This document shows positions 1 through 7,353 of a DNA stretch of 13,158 nt, piece by piece (position 1 is the stretch's first letter; the number at the start of each line of letters is the position of its first letter). This DNA comes from Campylobacteraceae bacterium (lineage in GTDB: Bacteria; Campylobacterota; Campylobacteria; Campylobacterales; Sulfurovaceae): assembly GCA_026985655.1 (NCBI GenBank), contig JALSQB010000158.1, positions 1 to 13,158 of the forward strand, given 5' to 3'. A model generated the notes under the pieces. The model had not been told where the DNA came from. It did not search any database and saw nothing but the letters and a program-made list of their open reading frames with translations. Position numbers and translations under genes: made by a program.

Positions 1-2
1 TT

Positions 3-239
3 TATATTTTTGATAAAAATTTAGATTATTTTTTAGTAGATACCATTAATCAAAAAGAGTGTTATGAACATTTTGATAAATTGGTTCAATGCTTAGATAT
101 AGAAGAAGTAAAACCAAATAAAAAACCGATAGCAAATTTATATAGAGATTTATATCCGTATCCTCAATTTGATTTTAAAGATGACAGATTTCAGCCAATA
201 AAAGATAAATTAATAGATTTATTTAAAGGAATAAAATAA
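3..239 (+). CDS. C-terminal fragment of unidentified protein, possibly a sulfotransferase
   Basis: An open frame enters from the left edge and runs 78 codons to TAA at 237-239; the start lies outside the window. The tail reads DKNLDYFLVDTINQKE, then a stretch ending KLVQCLDI and a proline/lysine-rich segment. The order 'hydrophobic strand with a late Asp, then a helix ending in a Leu-Gly/Asp-Ile turn' resembles the C-terminus of PAPS-dependent sulfotransferase-like proteins, but the catalytic P-loop is not in view, so this is a weak inference. Its stop overlaps the hisA ATG by one base (TAATG), which implies translational coupling with hisA. By hand count only about 50 of 238 bases are G or C (about 21%), far below hisA downstream, and ATA, AAA and TTA codons dominate. 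This suggests recent acquisition, as is common for surface-glycan genes. Confidence 0.6.
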   Translation, partial: YIFDKNLDYFLVDTINQKECYEHFDKLVQCLDIEEVKPNKKPIANLYRDLYPYPQFDFKDDRFQPIKDKLIDLFKGIK

Positions 240-958
240 TGACAATACTACCAGCTATAGACCTAAAAGACGGAAAAGCCGTAAGATTAAGCAAAGGACT
301 CATGGAGTCTGCGAAGATATATAGTGATGAGCCTTGGCAAGTGGCTAAACGCTTTGAAGAGTTGGGGAGCGAGTGGGTGCATTTGGTTGATCTGAATGGA
401 GCATTTGCAGGAAAACCTGAAAACTTAGAACAGATTAAAAAGATACGTGAAAATTGTAATCTAAAGCTAGAACTTGGTGGTGGTATTCGTGATGAAGAGA
501 CCATTAAGATGTATTTGGAATTAGGAATTGACAGACTTATTTTAGGCTCTATTGCAGTTAAAGATGCACAATTTGTTAAAGATATGGCTGCTAAATATCC
601 TATTGTAGTAGGTATTGATGCCATTGATGGCATGGTGGCTGTTGAGGGTTGGGCAGAGACTTCAGACATGAAAGCGACTGATTTGGCTAAAGCCTTTGCC
701 GATTGTGGCGTTCAAGCTATTATCTGTACTGATGTGGGGCGAGATGGCATGATGACGGGGGTAAACTTAGCGTTTACCAAAGAGATTCAAGAGGCTTGTG
801 GATTGGAAACCATTGCGAGTGGGGGACTTAAAGATATGAATGATATTAACGGACTTATAGAAGCTGGAATAGATGGAACAATTGTGGGAAAAGCCTTTTA
901 TGAAGGAACATTAGACCTTGCAGAGGCATTTAAAGTAGCCAATGGAGTAAACAAATGA
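239..958 (+). CDS. hisA: HisA, ProFAR isomerase of histidine biosynthesis
   Basis: HisA (1-(5-phosphoribosyl)-5-[(5-phosphoribosylamino)methylideneamino]imidazole-4-carboxamide isomerase) carries out the Amadori rearrangement that is the fourth step of histidine synthesis, in the cytoplasm. The 239-residue length is normal for the family. The protein opens with ILPAIDLKDGKAVRL, with the first catalytic Asp at residue 8; the second catalytic Asp is residue 127 in VVGIDAIDG. Phosphate-gripping loops of the beta/alpha barrel are visible as GGGIRD (80-85) and ASGGL (193-197), with ICTDVGRDGMMTG near 162-174 between them. This set separates it from HisF. AAAGGA at 225-230 lies 8 bases before the ATG. 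The start overlaps the upstream stop (TAATG) and the end overlaps prmA (ATGA), so it sits inside a co-transcribed block. No other histidine gene is in the window. Confidence 0.96.
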   Translation: MTILPAIDLKDGKAVRLSKGLMESAKIYSDEPWQVAKRFEELGSEWVHLVDLNGAFAGKPENLEQIKKIRENCNLKLELGGGIRDEETIKMYLELGIDRLILGSIAVKDAQFVKDMAAKYPIVVGIDAIDGMVAVEGWAETSDMKATDLAKAFADCGVQAIICTDVGRDGMMTGVNLAFTKEIQEACGLETIASGGLKDMNDINGLIEAGIDGTIVGKAFYEGTLDLAEAFKVANGVNK

Positions 959-1773
959 ATGATAAATATTATGAATTAACTATGACCTTTAAAGATGAGG
1001 GCTTTGTAGATTTTATTGCTGATTTTGTGGCAAATATCGGGGGTGATGGTTTAGAGTTTGGAGACAATCACATTACGGTTCGCTCGGAAAATGATTTAAC
1101 TTATATTCAAGAAGCAGTAGATTCTTTGGTTGGCACATTGGGTGGAACAATTGAAATTGAGTATGATATGCAAGAGAAAAAGAACCAAGATTGGGTTAAT
1201 ACTTATCAGAAATCTGTGCAACCCATTGAAGTTGGAAAGTTTTATATTTATCCAAGTTGGAATGAAGCAAAAGAGGGTAAAATCAACATTAAAATTGACC
1301 CCACTTTGGCTTTTGGTTCGGGACACCATGCCACAACTTTTTCTTGTTTGGAAGCCATAGAATCCCATGTCCAAAAAGGAGACCGTGTTTTAGATGTAGG
1401 GTGTGGTTCAGGAATTTTGGGCTTAGCTGCTAGAAAATTAGGTGCGACGGTTGAGTTGTGTGATACTGATCCTATTTCAGTAGATTCGTGTGAAGAGAAT
1501 TTTAAACTTAATGCTCAAGAATATGAAGAACTTTGGGAAGGTTCAGCCAACCAAGCCAAAGGGCTGTATGATGTGGTCATTGCAAATATTATTGTGGATG
1601 TTTTGAAGTTCATTGTGCATGATTTAACTGAAGTGACCGCTAAAGGTGGTATTTTGATTTTATCGGGAATTTTAGATAAAAAAGAGTCGCAAGTGACAGA
1701 AGTGTATGCGAACTTAGAGCTAGTAGAACGTAAACAACAAGACGAGTGGGTAACACTTGTTTATAAAAAGTAA
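955..1773 (+). CDS. prmA: PrmA, ribosomal protein L11 methyltransferase
   Basis: PrmA is a SAM-dependent class I methyltransferase that trimethylates amino groups of ribosomal protein L11. The 272-residue protein has an N-terminal substrate-recognition part (about 1-90) and a Rossmann-like catalytic part. The family hallmarks are present: LAFGSGHHATT at 118-128 (PrmA's AFGTGxHxTT), SAM motif I VLDVGCGSG at 145-153, the acidic LCDTDP at 168-173 after strand 2, and VVIANII at 207-213 in place of the NPPY motif of other methyltransferases. The ATG overlaps the hisA stop as ATGA, which fixes the start and implies coupled translation. prmA directly before ftsH is a common order in Campylobacterota. 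The exact substrate is by family inference. L11 methylation is dispensable in E. coli, so this is a fine-tuning enzyme. Confidence 0.93.
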   Translation: MNDKYYELTMTFKDEGFVDFIADFVANIGGDGLEFGDNHITVRSENDLTYIQEAVDSLVGTLGGTIEIEYDMQEKKNQDWVNTYQKSVQPIEVGKFYIYPSWNEAKEGKINIKIDPTLAFGSGHHATTFSCLEAIESHVQKGDRVLDVGCGSGILGLAARKLGATVELCDTDPISVDSCEENFKLNAQEYEELWEGSANQAKGLYDVVIANIIVDVLKFIVHDLTEVTAKGGILILSGILDKKESQVTEVYANLELVERKQQDEWVTLVYKK

Positions 1774-1807
1774 ATAATTAAAACTTAGATTAGGATATTT
1801 TAGAAAT

Positions 1808-3739
1808 ATGACAAACCAGAATAACAACAATCAGAACAATCAAAATGGTGATAATAACGGTAATTTTTTCAATGACAATCCTCTATTGGCATTGGGAATT
1901 TTTATGTTATCGCTCTACATACTTTTTAACGCTTTTATGGGTGATGGTAATTTAACAGGTGTGATGGGTGACCCTGCTATTAAAAACGTGGAACAGGTTA
2001 AATATTCTGATATTAGAAAAAAGATTAAAGATAAAGGTGTAAAGTCAGTAAAAATTACGGCGACAAGGGTTGAAGCAATTAGTACAGATGGTTCAACAAA
2101 GTTTGTGGCAAAAAATATTCCTGCTTTTGATATGCAACTTATTCCTCTTCTTGAAAAGAGTGGTGTTCCTTATGAGGGGCAAGTGGGGGAGGGTCCTTTA
2201 GAACATTATTTCAATATGTTTTTACCGATTATTCTTCTTCTTGTTCTTTGGTTCTTTTTAGCTAAAAAAATGTCAAAAGGAATGGGGGGACTTTTGGGTG
2301 CTGGAAAAGCAGACAAAATGATAAACTCAGAGCGTCCAGATGTGAAGTTTGACGACGTTCAAGGGGTACAAGAAGCCAAAGATGAAGTACTTGAGATTGT
2401 GGATTTTTTAAAATACCCAGAGCGTTACATTGAACTTGGGGCAAAAATTCCAAAAGGTCTTTTACTTGTGGGCCCTCCAGGAACAGGTAAAACACTTTTG
2501 GCTAAAGCCGTAGCAGGTGAAGCTGAAGTACCATTTTTCTCTGTAAGTGGTTCAAGTTTTATGGAGATGTTTGTAGGGGTTGGAGCAAGTCGCGTTCGTG
2601 ACCTTTTTGAGTTGGCTAAAAAATCGGCACCGTCGATTATTTTTATTGATGAGATAGATGCCATTGGGAAATCACGTTCTTCAGGTAATCAAATGGGTGG
2701 ACACTCTGAACAAGAGCAAACACTAAATCAGCTTTTAGCCGAGATGGACGGTTTTGGAACCGATACACCAGTGATTGTATTGGCTGCGACCAATAGACCT
2801 GAAACACTTGATGCTGCACTGCTAAGAGCAGGGCGTTTTGACCGTCAAGTATTGGTAGATAAACCAGATTTTGCAGGTCGTTTAGCTATTTTAAAAGTAC
2901 ATTCAAAAGATGTTAAGCTTGCAGAAACAGTAGATATGGAGATTATTGCCAAACAAACAGCTGGAATGGCAGGGGCTGATTTAGCCAATATTGTTAATGA
3001 ATCAGCACTTTTAGCAGGAAGACGCAACAAGAAGATTATTGGGCAAGATGAACTACTTGAAGCCATAGAACGTGCGTTTGTAGGGCTTGAAAGAAAAAAC
3101 AGAAAAGTCTCTGACATTGAGAAAAATATTGTCGCTTATCATGAGAGTGGACATGCACTCATGGCCGAACTCACTAAAGGTTCTACAAGGGTGACTAAAG
3201 TGTCAATTATTCCTAGAGGTTTAGGTGCTTTGGGTTACACTTTACACTTGCCAGATGAAGAAGACCGTTTCTTGAAGCGTAAATATGAGTTGATGGCAGA
3301 GGTAGATGTACTTTTAGGTGGACGTGCTGCTGAAGAGGTTTTCTTAGGTGAGATTAGTACAGGTGCAGGAAATGACCTTGACCGTGCCACAGCCATTTTG
3401 AAAGACATGATAATGGTTTACGGAATGAGTGAGGTAGCAGGGCTGATGGTACTTTCGCGTTCACAAAGCTCTTTCTTAGGTGGTGGACAGATTAACAATG
3501 AGTTCTCTGAACAGATGTCACAAGAGATTGATGCTAGTATTAAAGCTACACTTACGGAACGTTATGAGTATGTGAAGCAGACACTTCGTGATTATAATGA
3601 TGCAATTGAAAAGATGACAGCCGTTCTCTTAGATGTTGAGGTCATTGAAGGTAAAAAAGTTCAAGAGATTATTAAAGCTTTTGAAGAAGAGAATGGATTG
3701 GAATCACGTATGGCTCATGTTCAGACTAAGGAGTCGTAA
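1808..3739 (+). CDS. ftsH: FtsH, membrane-anchored ATP-dependent zinc metalloprotease
   Basis: FtsH forms a hexamer in the inner membrane that unfolds and degrades damaged membrane proteins and selected cytosolic regulators. In the 643 residues the order is: an Asn/Gln-rich cytosolic tail (1-24), TM1 (about 25-45), a small periplasmic domain (about 50-130), TM2 (about 135-152), then the AAA+ domain with Walker A GPPGTGKT (222-229), pore loop FVG (255-257), Walker B IIFIDE (277-282) and second region of homology TNRPETLDAALLRAGRFDRQ (328-347). The M41 peptidase domain has HESGH (445-449), with the third zinc ligand probably Asp523 in GAGNDLDRA. All catalytic residues look intact. The ATG follows TAGGAT at 1790-1795 with a rather long 12-base spacing. 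It lies 34 bases after prmA with no visible terminator, so it is probably co-transcribed. Confidence 0.97.
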   Translation: MTNQNNNNQNNQNGDNNGNFFNDNPLLALGIFMLSLYILFNAFMGDGNLTGVMGDPAIKNVEQVKYSDIRKKIKDKGVKSVKITATRVEAISTDGSTKFVAKNIPAFDMQLIPLLEKSGVPYEGQVGEGPLEHYFNMFLPIILLLVLWFFLAKKMSKGMGGLLGAGKADKMINSERPDVKFDDVQGVQEAKDEVLEIVDFLKYPERYIELGAKIPKGLLLVGPPGTGKTLLAKAVAGEAEVPFFSVSGSSFMEMFVGVGASRVRDLFELAKKSAPSIIFIDEIDAIGKSRSSGNQMGGHSEQEQTLNQLLAEMDGFGTDTPVIVLAATNRPETLDAALLRAGRFDRQVLVDKPDFAGRLAILKVHSKDVKLAETVDMEIIAKQTAGMAGADLANIVNESALLAGRRNKKIIGQDELLEAIERAFVGLERKNRKVSDIEKNIVAYHESGHALMAELTKGSTRVTKVSIIPRGLGALGYTLHLPDEEDRFLKRKYELMAEVDVLLGGRAAEEVFLGEISTGAGNDLDRATAILKDMIMVYGMSEVAGLMVLSRSQSSFLGGGQINNEFSEQMSQEIDASIKATLTERYEYVKQTLRDYNDAIEKMTAVLLDVEVIEGKKVQEIIKAFEEENGLESRMAHVQTKES

Positions 3740-3759
3740 ATTTAATATAGGGGAATAAA

Positions 3760-5394
3760 ATGCCAAAACAGCCAATAGAGACTTCAGGATTTTCACTTGC
3801 TAAAGGGAAAGAATTAAAAGGTGATGACTATTTTGATATGAAAGTTATTGGTGACTTAACCATCGCAATTGTTTGTGATGGAGTAGGTTCTGCTGATGAG
3901 GGGGCTGAAGCTGCTAGACGCGTGACAACACACCTTATGAGTAACTTTAAAAATCGTCCAAAAAGTTGGAGCATTGAAAAGTCAATTAAGACCTTTATCG
4001 CCTCTATTAATTCGATTTTATACAAAGAGTCTATGTCTAATTATGACCGTCCCGAGTTGGTGACAACCTTGGCATTGGTTATTATTGAGGGAAACCGACT
4101 CTATGGTGCAAATGTGGGAGATAGTCGTATCTACTTACAGCGAGAGGGAAAACTCTTGCAACTCTCTACTGATCAAGTTGTTGATGATGCAGATTTTGAG
4201 GGTGTATTGAGTCAAGCTATGGGGATTGACCAAGAGGTTTCTCCTTACTATTTTGAAAATATTGTCACTGAAAAAGACCGAATTTTACTTTGTTCAGATG
4301 GACTATATACCATTATGAATGATGCAATTTTATCTGAGTTTATAGGAAATGGTGCCCATTTTTTAGTGAAAAAGGCCTCTAAAAGTATGAGCAATAATCT
4401 TCCTGATGATACCACAGCTGTCATTATTGATATTTTAGAGATAAGTCCAGTAGCTGATTTGAAGCAACGTGATTTAATTATTCCTAATGAGCTAGAAGAG
4501 GGCATGGTTATTGATGAATATCAGCTAGAAAAATCATTAATTCAAAACAATCGAACGTGGATTTGTTCTAAAAAAGGACAAAAATATGTGATTAAATTTG
4601 CACCCATTGAAGCGATTGATGACCCTATAGTCCTTGACCTTTATGTTAAAGAGGCTTGGAACTCTAAGCGTTTAAAAGCAGGTTTTTTCCCAAAATCGGT
4701 TATTCCTAAAAATCGTACACATCGTTACTATGTGATGAAGTTGATTGAAGGAGTGAATTTAAAAGAGCATCTTAAAAAACGTAAATTATCAGTTGAAGAT
4801 ACAGTAAATTTAGGAAAAATGCTTCTGAAAATGGCACAATACCTTTTAAAATTTGACTTAGTGCATGGCGACATTAAGCCTGAAAATATCATGGTGAGTG
4901 AACGTGATGGTAAACATGTTTTTAAGGTAATTGATTTTGGTTCAATGACCGAGCTATACAGTATTAACTCCGTAGCAGGGACACCTTCTTATTTAGCTCC
5001 TGAACGTTTTTCAGGTATGTGTATTAGTGAATCAAGTGAACTTTATGCCATTGGGGTAACGCTTTATGAATGTTTAACTCAAAAGTTTCCCTATGGGGAA
5101 ATTGAGCCTTTTCAAACACCCAGTTTTAAAAAAGTAATCCCTCTTAGTAAATACAATAAAAACATTCCTCATTGGCTCTGTTCGGTGATATTCAGAGCCA
5201 CTGAAAAAGAGAGTGATTTACGCTATAAACATTATTCTGAAATGCTATTTGAACTCACCAACCCTCTCAAAGTAAAACCCTATTTTGATAAAAAAAGTTC
5301 TATTATTGAGCGTGAACCTGTTCTGTTTTACCGAACGCTTTTTACCCTTTCATTACTGGGTAATATGATTTTAGGGGCGATGTTACTAAAGTAA
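3760..5394 (+). CDS. Bifunctional PP2C-type phosphatase / Ser-Thr protein kinase, membrane-anchored
   Basis: This 544-residue fusion combines a PPM/PP2C phosphatase (about 1-228) with a Hanks-type kinase (about 250-505). Phosphatase metal and phosphate motifs are GDDYF (21-25), CDGVG (39-43), NVGDSR (118-123), CSDGLY (178-183) and DDTT (216-219). Kinase motifs are VIKF with Lys279, Glu298 of helix C, HGDIKPEN (369-376, HGD replacing HRD), DFG (392-394) and GTPSYLAPE (407-415). The usual glycine-rich ATP loop is not recognisable around 256-272. A hydrophobic helix at about 523-543 with a single Lys after it predicts a C-terminal tail anchor, leaving both enzymes in the cytoplasm. AGGGGA at 3749-3754 lies 5 bases before the ATG, and ftsH ends 20 bases upstream. 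amtB-glnK follow about 100 bases downstream, which hints at nitrogen signalling, but targets cannot be read from sequence. Confidence 0.9.
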   Translation: MPKQPIETSGFSLAKGKELKGDDYFDMKVIGDLTIAIVCDGVGSADEGAEAARRVTTHLMSNFKNRPKSWSIEKSIKTFIASINSILYKESMSNYDRPELVTTLALVIIEGNRLYGANVGDSRIYLQREGKLLQLSTDQVVDDADFEGVLSQAMGIDQEVSPYYFENIVTEKDRILLCSDGLYTIMNDAILSEFIGNGAHFLVKKASKSMSNNLPDDTTAVIIDILEISPVADLKQRDLIIPNELEEGMVIDEYQLEKSLIQNNRTWICSKKGQKYVIKFAPIEAIDDPIVLDLYVKEAWNSKRLKAGFFPKSVIPKNRTHRYYVMKLIEGVNLKEHLKKRKLSVEDTVNLGKMLLKMAQYLLKFDLVHGDIKPENIMVSERDGKHVFKVIDFGSMTELYSINSVAGTPSYLAPERFSGMCISESSELYAIGVTLYECLTQKFPYGEIEPFQTPSFKKVIPLSKYNKNIPHWLCSVIFRATEKESDLRYKHYSEMLFELTNPLKVKPYFDKKSSIIEREPVLFYRTLFTLSLLGNMILGAMLLK

Positions 5395-5421
5395 AGTTTT
5401 TTAAAAGATGATGATTTTTTA

Positions 5422-5493
5422 TACAATTCAAGGCTACTTCTTAGCTTGAAACAAGCTATACTAAGTTTATTCAATAAACGAAGGAGTAGATTT
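5422..5493 (+). promoter_or_regulatory. amtB leader: candidate promoters, hairpin and ribosome binding site
   Basis: The 99-base gap between the kinase/phosphatase gene and amtB holds several signals. A T-rich tract leads into TACAAT (5422-5427), a plausible sigma-70 -10 box. TATACT (5457-5462) is a second. GG at 5432-5433 and GC at 5444-5445 are exactly 10 bases apart, the invariant spacing of sigma-54 promoters, but the surrounding bases match the consensus poorly. A perfect 7-bp inverted repeat, TAGCTTG (5442-5448) and CAAGCTA (5452-5458) around AAA, could be an operator or an RNA hairpin. AAGGAG (5481-5486) sits 7 bases before the ATG at 5494 and decides the start. I cannot tell which promoter is used. 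No terminator is visible after the kinase gene, so read-through is also possible. Confidence 0.45.
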
Positions 5494-6822
5494 ATGAAAA
5501 ATAAGTTTCTAACATTGCTAACACTGTTAGCTTTACCCGTTCTCACTTTTGCAGAGGACAAACTCGATTCTGGTGATACAGCATGGATGATGGTCTCAAC
5601 TGCATTTGTACTTTTAATGACCCCAGCAGGCTTGGCACTTTTTTACTCAGGTATGACAAGAAGTAAAAATGCACTAAATACCTTTAGTATGGTTATGGGT
5701 GCATTTGTATTGGCATTTGTGGTATGGATTGTAGTGGGGTATTCATTGGCATTTGGAACCAGTGGAACAGCTTCTATTCAAAACTTTATTGGTGGTTTTG
5801 GCAATATAATGCTCAATGATATTAAGTGGGACGCATTAAGTGGAACTTATCCTACTTATGTATTTATTGCCTTCCAAGGTACGTTTGCTGCCATTACCGT
5901 TGCGATTGCGAGTGGTTCAGTAATTGGGCGTATGAAGTTTTCAACATGGATGATAGTTGTCGCTTTATGGGGAATTTTGGTTTATGCTCCTATTACCCAC
6001 ATGGTATGGGGTGGAGATGGTGCTTTACTTTTTGATGCAGGTGCCTTAGACTTTGCTGGGGGTACCGTTGTACATATGAACGGTGGTCTTGCAGGTTTGG
6101 TTCTTGCTATTTTAGTTGGTAAAAGAATTGGTGTAAATACCACAGCGATGAAACCTTTTTCAATCCTTTTAACAGCCGTGGGTGCTGCCTTATTATGGTT
6201 TGGTTGGTATGGATTTAATGCTGGTTCTGCATTTGGAGCTAATGCCGTTGCAGGTTTAGCTCTCCTTACCACAACCATTGCAACAGCAGCAGCTGGTCTT
6301 ACTTGGATGCTTATTGAGTGGCTTGTCTATAAAAAACCTACACTTCTTGGTGTGGCATCTGGAATTGTAGCTGGATTGGTAGCCATTACACCTGCTGCTG
6401 GTTTTGTAGGTGTTAGTGGTGCATTTGTCATTGGTATTGTAGGTTCAGTAATTGGTTTCTTTGGGGTAGTTAAACTCAAAGCCATCTTTAAATATGATGA
6501 CTCTCTTGATGCCTTTGGTATTCACTTCTTAGCAGGTCTTTGGGGTGCATTGGCTACGCCTTTCTTTGCACTTCAAAATACAGATACTCTATGGGACGGT
6601 CCATTAAAAGAGTCTATTACAAATGGTCAAGCACCTGATGTTATGGGACAATTTATGGTTCAACTTGAATCGGTGCTTATTGTTGGTGCATGGACATTGG
6701 TTGGTACAGTGATTGTTTACTTCATCGCTTCGGCACTTACAGGTGGTGGACGTGTTGATACAGAGAGTGAAGAGATTGGTCTTGATGAATCCATTCATGG
6801 AGAAAGAGGAATAAACCTTTAA
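5494..6822 (+). CDS. amtB: AmtB, ammonium channel/transporter
   Basis: AmtB is a trimeric inner-membrane channel that takes up ammonium and is blocked by PII when nitrogen is plentiful. From the ATG at 5494 it has 442 residues: a cleavable signal peptide (1-20, ending LTFA before ED, as E. coli AmtB is also cleaved) and about 11 hydrophobic segments. Family landmarks are visible: FQGTF (127-131, matching the Phe gate region), DFAGGTVVHMNGG (186-198) with the first pore His at 194, FGWYGFNAGSA (236-246) and GIHFLAG (342-348) with the second pore His at 344. The cytosolic tail GLDESIHGE is the conserved PII-contact end. An in-frame TTG at 5446 would add 16 residues, but the ATG has the AAGGAG site and starts a proper signal peptide. 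glnK follows after 34 bases. Confidence 0.96.
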   Translation: MKNKFLTLLTLLALPVLTFAEDKLDSGDTAWMMVSTAFVLLMTPAGLALFYSGMTRSKNALNTFSMVMGAFVLAFVVWIVVGYSLAFGTSGTASIQNFIGGFGNIMLNDIKWDALSGTYPTYVFIAFQGTFAAITVAIASGSVIGRMKFSTWMIVVALWGILVYAPITHMVWGGDGALLFDAGALDFAGGTVVHMNGGLAGLVLAILVGKRIGVNTTAMKPFSILLTAVGAALLWFGWYGFNAGSAFGANAVAGLALLTTTIATAAAGLTWMLIEWLVYKKPTLLGVASGIVAGLVAITPAAGFVGVSGAFVIGIVGSVIGFFGVVKLKAIFKYDDSLDAFGIHFLAGLWGALATPFFALQNTDTLWDGPLKESITNGQAPDVMGQFMVQLESVLIVGAWTLVGTVIVYFIASALTGGGRVDTESEEIGLDESIHGERGINL

Positions 6823-6832
6823 GAGGTTTATT
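6810..6832 (+). promoter_or_regulatory. Stem-loop spanning the amtB stop codon
   Basis: Arms AATAAACCT (6810-6818) and AGGTTTATT (6824-6832) are perfect 9-bp complements around the loop TTAAG, which includes part of the amtB stop codon. No clean U-tract follows the stem, only TCATAATATTT, so this is at best a leaky terminator. An mRNA processing or stability element that sets the ratio of AmtB to GlnK is equally possible. The glnK site AAAGGA (6844-6849) is 11 bases beyond the stem and stays free. Confidence 0.5.
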
Positions 6833-6856
6833 TCATAATATTTAAAGGATACAAAT

Positions 6857-7198
6857 ATGAGAAAAATAGAAGCAGTTATTAAGCCGTTTAAACTAGAAGA
6901 GGTAAAAGAAGCATTGGTAGAGGCAGGAATTGAGGGTATGACCATTTCTGAAGTAAAAGGTTATGGTCGCCAGCAAGGACATACAGAACTTTACAGAGGT
7001 GCTGAATATGTGGTTGAATTTATTCCTAAAGTTAAGATTGAAATTGTGGTAAGCTCAGAAGAGTTTGCAACAACGGCAATTAATATTATTAAAGAGACGG
7101 CACACACAGGTAAAATTGGTGATGGTAAAATCTTTGTATCAGAAATCTCTAACGTTGTGAGAATTCGTACAGGTGAAGAAGATACCGAAGCCCTTTAA
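6857..7198 (+). CDS. glnK: GlnK, PII nitrogen signal-transduction protein
   Basis: This is a 113-residue PII protein. PII trimers bind ATP/ADP and 2-oxoglutarate, and the T-loop plugs AmtB and touches other nitrogen regulators. The sequence is very close to textbook GlnB/GlnK. GYGRQQGHTELYRGAEY (35-51) is the T-loop with the uridylylation site Tyr51, Gln39 and Lys58 are the 2-oxoglutarate/Mg-ATP residues, and TGKIGDGKIF (84-93) is the C-terminal PII signature, followed by the nucleotide-contacting RIRTGEE. AAAGGA lies 7 bases before the ATG. It follows amtB, the reverse of the glnK-amtB order in E. coli. Linkage to amtB favours the name glnK over glnB. Whether Tyr51 is modified depends on a GlnD enzyme that is not in this window. 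Confidence 0.95.
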   Translation: MRKIEAVIKPFKLEEVKEALVEAGIEGMTISEVKGYGRQQGHTELYRGAEYVVEFIPKVKIEIVVSSEEFATTAINIIKETAHTGKIGDGKIFVSEISNVVRIRTGEEDTEAL

Positions 7199-7203
7199 AA
7201 CAT

Positions 7204-7235
7204 AAAATCGAAGTAGTTTACTTCGATTTTTTCTT
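7204..7235 (+). terminator. Intrinsic terminator after glnK
   Basis: Arms AAAATCGAAGTA (7204-7215) and TACTTCGATTTT (7219-7230) form a perfect 12-bp stem with loop GTT, running into TTCTT. The stem starts 5 bases after the glnK stop. This closes the amtB-glnK unit and separates it from the ABC gene. The flanking A and T runs would let it act in both directions. Confidence 0.9.
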
Positions 7236-7290
7236 ATGCTAAACCCTCACTTTTTTATTTTCCCTTTTTCACGCTTGTTAAAAAAATATT

Positions 7291-7319
7291 TTTGAATTCC
7301 TAGATAATGATGCTACAAT
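7291..7319 (+). promoter_or_regulatory. Candidate sigma-70 promoter for the ABC transporter gene
   Basis: TTTGAA at 7291-7296 and TACAAT at 7314-7319 are 17 bases apart and lie about 35 bases before the ATG at 7354. A terminator directly upstream means this gene needs its own promoter. The rest of the gap (7236-7290) is T- and A-rich without further recognisable structure. The gene has only a weak A-rich ribosome binding site (AAAAAGA, 7337-7343). Confidence 0.5.
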
Positions 7320-7353
7320 AGTAAAAAATCTCTAGCAAAAAGATAAATATACT

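Noticed and set aside
223..669. 148-residue minus-strand ORF opposite hisA
   Set aside because: It is antisense to hisA with serine-rich, low-complexity content typical of a shadow frame.
5446..5493. Upstream TTG start for AmtB adding 16 residues
   Set aside because: It has no ribosome binding site, puts a basic stretch in front of the signal peptide, and overlaps the promoter and hairpin region; ATG 5494 has AAGGAG at good spacing.
6604..6945. 113-residue minus-strand ORF across the amtB end and glnK start
   Set aside because: It is antisense to two well-identified genes, has no family features and looks like a shadow of their codon pattern.
7236..7295. 19-codon frame starting ATG after the glnK terminator
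   Set aside because: It has no ribosome binding site, begins within bases of a strong terminator and ahead of the likely promoter, and its product is a random Phe/Leu-rich peptide.
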